Assembly: GCA_965243175.1 (NCBI GenBank)
Contig: OZ251532.1
Location: 2,418,001-2,482,000, forward strand
Direction: 5' to 3'
Source: VXYL01 sp965243175
Lineage (GTDB): Bacteria > Pseudomonadota > Gammaproteobacteria > Pseudomonadales > Azotimanducaceae
Length of the DNA: 64,000 nt
The notes beneath the pieces are model-generated. The model ran no database searches. It saw nothing but the letters and a program-made list of their open reading frames with translations, and was not told where the DNA came from. Numbering within the stretch: the stretch's first letter is position 1; the number at the start of each line of letters is the position of its first letter. Both the position numbers and the translations under genes were made by a program. This document shows positions 60,042 to 64,000 of this stretch, in pieces.

Positions 60042-60479
60042 AGGAACGCGAAAGATCGGGGGCGCTGTCGTGCGAAAAACGCTGCTGCAAAACACGGGAC
60101 GAGAGGGGATGAAGCGGGACGACGCGGGATGGGGTCGCCAGCCCACGATGTCCGAGGTCTAGCGGGTTCCGTCCGCGGAGCGCGCAGTTCGTCGAAGCGC
60201 CGGATGGGGAGACGTCCCGCCAGTCGAAAGCTCCACGCCCAGTCCTGCCGATCCCGCTTGCCGCGGAAGTGCGCGACCGCCTCCTCGTCGGGAAGATCGA
60301 CGACGTCGGGCGACGCCATCCCCTACCGCCCGTCCCCCGGTTCCGCATCCGCCCGCCCGCCGATCCGGGCGGAGAACGCGAGACGTTCGAGAACCCCGGC
60401 CAGCGCCGAATCGTCCATGGAACGTCGCGCCAGCCGCCGAGAGCCATGGGCGGCAGAATCTCCCTCCGGGGAAAGTCTC
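60042..60479. other. Non-coding border with relic of MuF start
   Basis: No intact gene. The first 160 bp show nothing I recognise. From 60208 a 211-bp copy of the portal-end/MuF-start junction follows, still encoding MASPDVVDLPDEEAVAHF on the minus strand before a one-base insertion (CGAAAGC for CGAAGC) shifts frame. The last 60 bp are unrecognised. Confidence 0.6.
60208..60418. repeat. 211-bp direct repeat, left copy
   Basis: Nearly identical to 62255-62464, with one inserted A and about one substitution (CTCCTCG for CTCCGCG). The shared piece spans the end of the portal gene and the start of the MuF gene. The 2.05-kb spacing flanks the MuF gene and its small partner, so they could be looped out by recombination. 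Confidence 0.85.
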
Positions 60480-60809
60480 CTAGGCGACTTCGTCGCCGAT
60501 GTCGTTGAGGATGCCCGGCGTCGGTTCGACGCGCAGAGCGGGCGGTATCCAGTCCGGCAGGTCGAGAGGGGGCTCGGGCCAGAACAGCACGACGAGGAAG
60601 TCCCTCGGATCGCGGCGCGGATCGCGGAGCTTCCAGTGGCCCGCGATGTGCGGCAGAACGCCGTCGCGCTCGGCGCGATCCATCGCGTCGCGGATGTCGG
60701 GCACCTGGGAGTGCTCGCCTGAGACTTCGCCGGTCTCGTCGTCCCAGAGGACGCGGCGCGGCTCGCCGCCGGCGAAGACGTCGGGCATGTCGATGGCGTG
60801 GACCGTCAC
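60480..60809 (-). CDS. Small protein coupled to the MuF gene
   Basis: A 109-residue protein (MTVHAIDMPDVFAGGEPRRV, GILNDIGDEVA at the end) with HIAGHWKLRDPRRDPRDFLV and LFWPEPPLDLPDWIPPALRV. I recognise no family. Its GTG at 60809 lies inside the MuF stop (GTGA), so translation should be coupled. Small genes after MuF-toxin genes are often immunity proteins, so that is a candidate role by position. Confidence 0.55.
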   Translation of the reverse strand: MTVHAIDMPDVFAGGEPRRVLWDDETGEVSGEHSQVPDIRDAMDRAERDGVLPHIAGHWKLRDPRRDPRDFLVVLFWPEPPLDLPDWIPPALRVEPTPGILNDIGDEVA

Positions 60810-62365
60810 GGGTCGTATCTGAACAGCATCCCCAGCACCAGGTCAAGCATCGCCGGATCGCCCTGCGCGAGCTGGCCCAGCCGCTCCTTGCCGTGGTGCG
60901 ACTCGAGCACCACCTGGTGGGCCACGGTGGCGACCTCCTGGGCGTCGCCGTCCGGCATGTCGAATTGCGCCGCCGTGTAGGGAGCGCTGGACGTCGTCGG
61001 GCCGCTGTCCTTGCCCATGTAGAGGAGCACCGGGTGGTAGTCGTCGTCGCGGCCCCGGCCGAACCAGTGGCTGGTCGTCGGATCGCGCTTGCCGTTCCGC
61101 GTGGTGCGGCGGATGTGCTCTTCGCGGAAGACGCGCTGGAAGCCGGGAAGCGTGGCCTGCAGGTGGTGGACGTACTCGTGCAGGGCGATGTCCGGCCCGG
61201 CTAGGGGCCCGTCCAGCGTGATCCGGCGGTGGATGTGGTTGTAGGAGCCTCCGCCATCGCCGCGGACGCGGCGGGCGACCAGATCGCCGCGGACGCGGCG
61301 GGCGACCAGATGGCTGGCGGCGTTGGCGGCCTCCACCCAGCTTCGCGGCAGCCTGCGCGAAGCGTCGGCGACGAGCTTCGCGGCGGCCTTGGACGCGGCG
61401 CCTCCGGTGGCTGGCCGGACGTTGGCGGCGACGCGGTAGGCGCCCCGCTCGTCGCCCAGACGGGCCAGGAGCACGGCGCGGAAGCCGCGCGGGTCGACGG
61501 TCGGGTCGATGCGCATCGACTCGCGGATCAGCCTTCCCTCGACGCGGTAGTCCTCCGGGGTCTCCAGCTTCCTCGCCGCATGCTGGACGGCGGCCGGCGC
61601 GGCGCCGATCCTGCCGTCGAGCACCTGCTTGGCGGCGGGAACCGGCGGGTAGCTTCCGGCGTTGCGCTCGAACCCCGGATCGATGCCCACGGGCACGTCC
61701 ACGATCTCCCCGGTGCGCCGGTTGGTCCACTTGCGCGTCCCGCCCTTCGGACGCGGCGTGGCGCCGCGCCCCCGGCGCCGGAGGTCGCCCTCGGAGAGCT
61801 GCTGCACCGCGCACCGGCAGCGCCAGCCGTTCGGCGGGTAGTGCGTCCGCCACCACGGATCGTCCACCCGCAGCACCGTGCCGTGCCAGCGGGCGTGCTC
61901 CGGCCGCGTGCGGGCGTCGAGGGTGGCGACGTAGCGGAGGTACGGCATCTCCTCCTTGAGCGCCTGGATGCGCTCCCACCGCCCCCGCGCGTGCGCCATG
62001 CGCAGGTTCGTGTCGAAGATGGTCGCCAGCCGCCGCGGGCCGATCTCCACCAGCCGCCTCTCGCCGGTGCGCGGATCGACCATCTCCTTCTCGCCCCACC
62101 AGCCGAGCCGCTGCAGCCGCGGCCTCAGCTCGCCGACGAACTCGCGCAGCGTGCGCCCCTCGGCCAGCGCCCGGTCCACCTCGGCGCGCACCGCCTGCAG
62201 CACGTCGAGGCGCGCCGCCTTGGCGAACGTGAACTGCGCCAGATGCTCCTCGGCGGAGACGTCCCGCCAGTCGAAGCTCCACGCCCAGTCCTGCCGATCC
62301 CGCTTGCCGCGGAAGTGCGCGACCGCCTCCGCGTCGGGAAGATCGACGACGTCGGGCGACGCCAT
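60806..62365 (-). CDS. Phage MuF-type minor head protein with C-terminal HEXXH domain
   Basis: A 519-residue phage protein. The first part is the Mu gpF/SPP1 gp7 head morphogenesis domain: ADFAV-type start MASPDVVDLPDAEAVAHFRG, IFDTNLRMAHARGRWERIQ, YLRYVATLDARTRPEHARWH and THYPPNGWRCRCAVQQLSEG. The second part (about 250-519) has DIALHEYVHHLQATLPGF, with a zincin HEXXH (HEYVH), and resembles a metalloprotease or toxin cargo. MuF domains with C-terminal toxins are known in temperate phages. A 9-residue tandem repeat (LVARRVRGD twice) lies before it. It follows the portal gene by 3 bp. Confidence 0.8.
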   Translation of the reverse strand: MASPDVVDLPDAEAVAHFRGKRDRQDWAWSFDWRDVSAEEHLAQFTFAKAARLDVLQAVRAEVDRALAEGRTLREFVGELRPRLQRLGWWGEKEMVDPRTGERRLVEIGPRRLATIFDTNLRMAHARGRWERIQALKEEMPYLRYVATLDARTRPEHARWHGTVLRVDDPWWRTHYPPNGWRCRCAVQQLSEGDLRRRGRGATPRPKGGTRKWTNRRTGEIVDVPVGIDPGFERNAGSYPPVPAAKQVLDGRIGAAPAAVQHAARKLETPEDYRVEGRLIRESMRIDPTVDPRGFRAVLLARLGDERGAYRVAANVRPATGGAASKAAAKLVADASRRLPRSWVEAANAASHLVARRVRGDLVARRVRGDGGGSYNHIHRRITLDGPLAGPDIALHEYVHHLQATLPGFQRVFREEHIRRTTRNGKRDPTTSHWFGRGRDDDYHPVLLYMGKDSGPTTSSAPYTAAQFDMPDGDAQEVATVAHQVVLESHHGKERLGQLAQGDPAMLDLVLGMLFRYDP

Positions 62366-62464
62366 CCCCTACCGCCCGTCCCCCGGTTCCGCATCCGCCC
62401 GCCCGCCGATCCGGGCGGAGAACGCGAGACGTTCGAGAACCCCGGCCAGCGCCGAATCGTCCAT
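62255..62464. repeat. 211-bp direct repeat, right copy
   Basis: The intact source of the 60208-60418 repeat. It contains the last residues of the portal fragment, the 3-bp gap, and the first 35 or so codons of the MuF gene. The original context is shown by intact coding on both sides. Confidence 0.85.
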
Positions 62465-63058
62465 CTCCGCCAGCAGCCCCGGCAGCCGCCGCCGCAGCGA
62501 CCCGACGTCGCCCCCGCGTTCGAGTTCCGCAGCCGCCGCGCGGACCGCCGGCCCCACCAGCGGATCGATCATCGGCCGCCACCCGTCGTCGTCGATTGCG
62601 GCTTGCCACGCCTGTTCGATCCCGTCTCCCTCTGTCAGAGCCGCGAGCCCGAGCCGTCGCGCCGCAGCGAGCCCGGGCCGAGGCGGCTCGAGCACATCGT
62701 CGTCATCTGTCGGCGCGGACAAGCCGAGCCAGGCGCGGACTTGATCGACCGGGACGCGCAATCCAAGCGGCACCAAGCGCTCGAGCGCTCTGCTCAGGAG
62801 CTCGACGTCGACCGCGTCCTCGCGCTCGATGCGGACGGCCGGATAAGCCATTTGCGGCCCGTGATTGAGGTCGACGATCGGCACCACCAGGTCGCGCCGC
62901 AGCGTGGCCGCCAGCTGGCGGCCGTCAGAGCGCTCGATGTCCTGTCGGACTTGGTTATGCACTTGGCCGAGCGAAAACGACCCGGACTCGCCAGGCTGCG
63001 TGGTCAGCGTCTGCCCGAGGACGGCGATCGACAGCTGGTTGTCGAGGTCGACGACCAC
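62369..63058 (-). pseudogene. Truncated Mu gp29-like portal protein (C-terminal fragment)
   Basis: Only 229 C-terminal residues of a DUF935 (Mu gp29-like portal) protein are present: DLDNQLSIAVLGQTLTTQPG, GSFSLGQVHNQVRQDIERSD, GRQLAATLRRDLVVPIVDLN, IDPLVGPAVRAAAAELERGG. A full gp29 has about 500 residues, so the N-terminal half is missing. The homologous frame runs to about 63065, right where the plus-strand tail-tube ribosome site begins, so a join or inversion happened there. The order gp29 then MuF is as in Mu. Confidence 0.8.
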
Positions 63059-63075
63059 TTGGAGGAGATTCTCTG

Positions 63076-63582
63076 ATGGCAGTCGTAGACATCCTGCGCA
63101 ACGTCAACCTTTTCGTGGACGGCCGCGGCCACGCCGGCACCGTCCAGATGGTCCAGCTGCCCAAGCTCGCCGTGAAAACGGAAGAGCACCGCGCCGGCGG
63201 CATGGACGCGCCCATCGAGGTCGACATGGGCCTCGAGAAGCTGGAGGCCACGTGGTCGATGGACAGCGTGGACGCGGTGATGCTCCGGCGCTGGGGACTC
63301 GCCCCGAACAACCTCACCCCGTGCGTGTTCCGCGGCGCGCTCCAGTCCGAAGACGCCACCGTGAAGGCGGTCGCGGCCACCTGCCGCGGCGTGCTCCGCG
63401 AGGTGGACTGGGGCGACTGGAAGCCGGGCGAGAAGGCGACGTTGAAGGCGACGATGGCGGTGCGGCGCTACAGGTTGGAGCTCGACGGCGAGGTCATCCA
63501 CGACATCGACGTGCCGAACATGATCCGCATCGTCGACGGCGTCGACCAGCTCGCGGCCCAGCGCGCCGCCCTCGGCATCTGA
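63076..63582 (+). CDS. Phage major tail tube protein (P2 FII-like)
   Basis: A complete 168-residue contractile-tail tube protein: MAVVDILRNVNLFVDGRGHA, GTVQMVQLPKLAVKTEEHRA, APIEVDMGLEKLEATWSMDS, DWGDWKPGEKATLKATMAVR, YRLELDGEVIHDIDVPNMI. The length and order match the P2 FII family. GGAGGAG lies 9 nt before the ATG. It is on the opposite strand to the head genes, so the prophage has been rearranged. Confidence 0.9.
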   Translation: MAVVDILRNVNLFVDGRGHAGTVQMVQLPKLAVKTEEHRAGGMDAPIEVDMGLEKLEATWSMDSVDAVMLRRWGLAPNNLTPCVFRGALQSEDATVKAVAATCRGVLREVDWGDWKPGEKATLKATMAVRRYRLELDGEVIHDIDVPNMIRIVDGVDQLAAQRAALGI

Positions 63583-63637
63583 GAGCGGAACCGAATAACC
63601 CATGCCAGCGCGGTAGGCCCCACGATTTCAGGGGCAG

Positions 63638-63667
63638 CCCTCCGCCAGCCCCACGGCTGGCGGAGGG
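63638..63667 (+). terminator. Perfect 13-bp hairpin between tail tube and small ORFs
   Basis: CCCTCCGCCAGCC, a CCAC loop and GGCTGGCGGAGGG form a perfect 13-bp stem. No T-run follows, so it may act as a transcript-processing site or partial terminator rather than a strong terminator. It lies 56 bp after the tail tube stop and 26 bp before the next ATG. Confidence 0.5.
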
Positions 63668-63692
63668 TGCGGAGGCAAGACCAGGAGGCAAA

Positions 63693-63842
63693 ATGCCGAT
63701 CCCCCACGCCAAGCGCGGCAAGCGCGGCAAGGCCCACAGGCGAAGGATGGCGCGCACGTTTCCGCGCCGTTTCCACCGCGATCGCATCGGCCGGCACTGC
63801 CTGTCGCCGCTGGCGCGAGTCGAGAAGTGGCGCAGCCCGTAG
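63693..63842 (+). CDS. Very basic small phage-region protein
   Basis: A 49-residue Arg/Lys-rich protein (MPIPHAKRGKRGKAHRRRMA, RTFPRRFHRDRIGRHCLSPL) with an excellent ribosome site AGGAGG 4 nt before the ATG at 63693. It has no known family. Its TAG shares bases with the next GTG (TAGTG). In P2-like phages a tail-assembly chaperone usually follows the tube gene, but that is not basic. It may bind nucleic acid or be a decoy ORF. Confidence 0.5.
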   Translation: MPIPHAKRGKRGKAHRRRMARTFPRRFHRDRIGRHCLSPLARVEKWRSP

Positions 63843-64000
63843 TGCCACGTCCCAAGGACCAGCGCGGCCAGGAACGCAAGGCGCGCGGACGGCGCAAGAG
63901 CCACAACGCCCGCAAGCGCAGCGCCGCGAGAGCACGGGAGAGGCAGCGCCGCACCGACGCGATCGCGGCGCGGGAAATCAAAGCGCTGCAAAGGACATTC
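63842..64000 (+). CDS. Basic small ORF, cut by window end
   Basis: A GTG at 63842, coupled to the previous stop, opens a frame that stays open to the window end: VPRPKDQRGQERKARGRRKS, HNARKRSAARARERQRRTDA. It is again Arg/Lys-rich and unrecognised, so it may form a pair with the protein before it. Only 53 residues are visible and the end is outside the window. Confidence 0.45.
   Translation, partial: MPRPKDQRGQERKARGRRKSHNARKRSAARARERQRRTDAIAAREIKALQRTF

Overview
The window is high-GC bacterial chromosome, densely coded on both strands, with many start/stop overlaps (ATGA, GTGA, TGATG) and frequent GTG or TTG starts. The conserved genes point to a gammaproteobacterium: sdhE-ygfX opposite ygfZ and beside nadB, short hpf with npr and ptsN, an LpxL-type acyltransferase, coaD, exonuclease III, a TonB receptor and TolC/RND export. 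I cannot name a genus. No rRNA, tRNA or CRISPR array was seen.

Layout. 1-2.9 kb: the start of a TonB-dependent receptor, a palindromic intergenic repeat and a haloalkane-dehalogenase-like hydrolase. 2.9-19.7 kb: a defence-type island. It holds a broken copy of a DNA methylase tail, a PIN protein overlapping a retropepsin-like protein, two tandem Uma2 genes each preceded by a decayed methylase 3' end, and then a minus-strand run: AAA ATPase-nuclease, Res helicase-nuclease, VapC PIN, a 1460-residue nuclease-STAND ATPase, and Mod. Res, VapC and STAND are joined by stop/start overlaps. 19.7-30.3 kb: one colinear minus-strand gene string. It mixes carnitine breakdown (dehydrocarnitine-cleaving enzyme, carnitine dehydrogenase, NDP-forming acyl-CoA ligase, CaiD-like hydratase) with a CusCBA-type RND efflux pump.

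30.4-45.3 kb: a uracil-DNA glycosylase whose C-terminus looks like an antitoxin, coupled to a RelE-like toxin. Then come GST, a Tat-exported aldo/keto reductase, a hydrolase, exonuclease III, an MFS transporter, a zinc-type dehydrogenase, a DUF721 protein, hpf/npr/ptsN, an LpxL-like acyltransferase, a third Uma2, an AlbA_2/HATPase protein and a PhoX-type phosphatase. 45.4-50.4 kb: a tightly overlapping envelope-glycan operon (two glycosyltransferases, polysaccharide deacetylase, YrbL-like protein, zinc-ribbon methyltransferase, DUF3108). 50.5-57.9 kb: two luciferase-like oxidoreductases, a nucleotidyltransferase-type toxin-antitoxin-like pair, nadB, ygfX, sdhE, ygfZ, coaD and an EEP-family enzyme.

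58.1-64.0 kb: an RloA/RloB pair beside a rearranged Mu/P2-like prophage remnant. The remnant has a MuF head protein with a C-terminal HEXXH domain, a portal protein reduced to its C-terminus and joined head-on to a tail-tube gene, a 211-bp direct repeat, and two tiny basic ORFs at the edge.

The strongest candidates for undescribed biology are the glycosylase-antitoxin fusion with its RelE partner (30437-31599) and the Res-VapC-STAND-Mod operon (7111-19680). All functional calls rest on motifs read by eye; no database search was possible.
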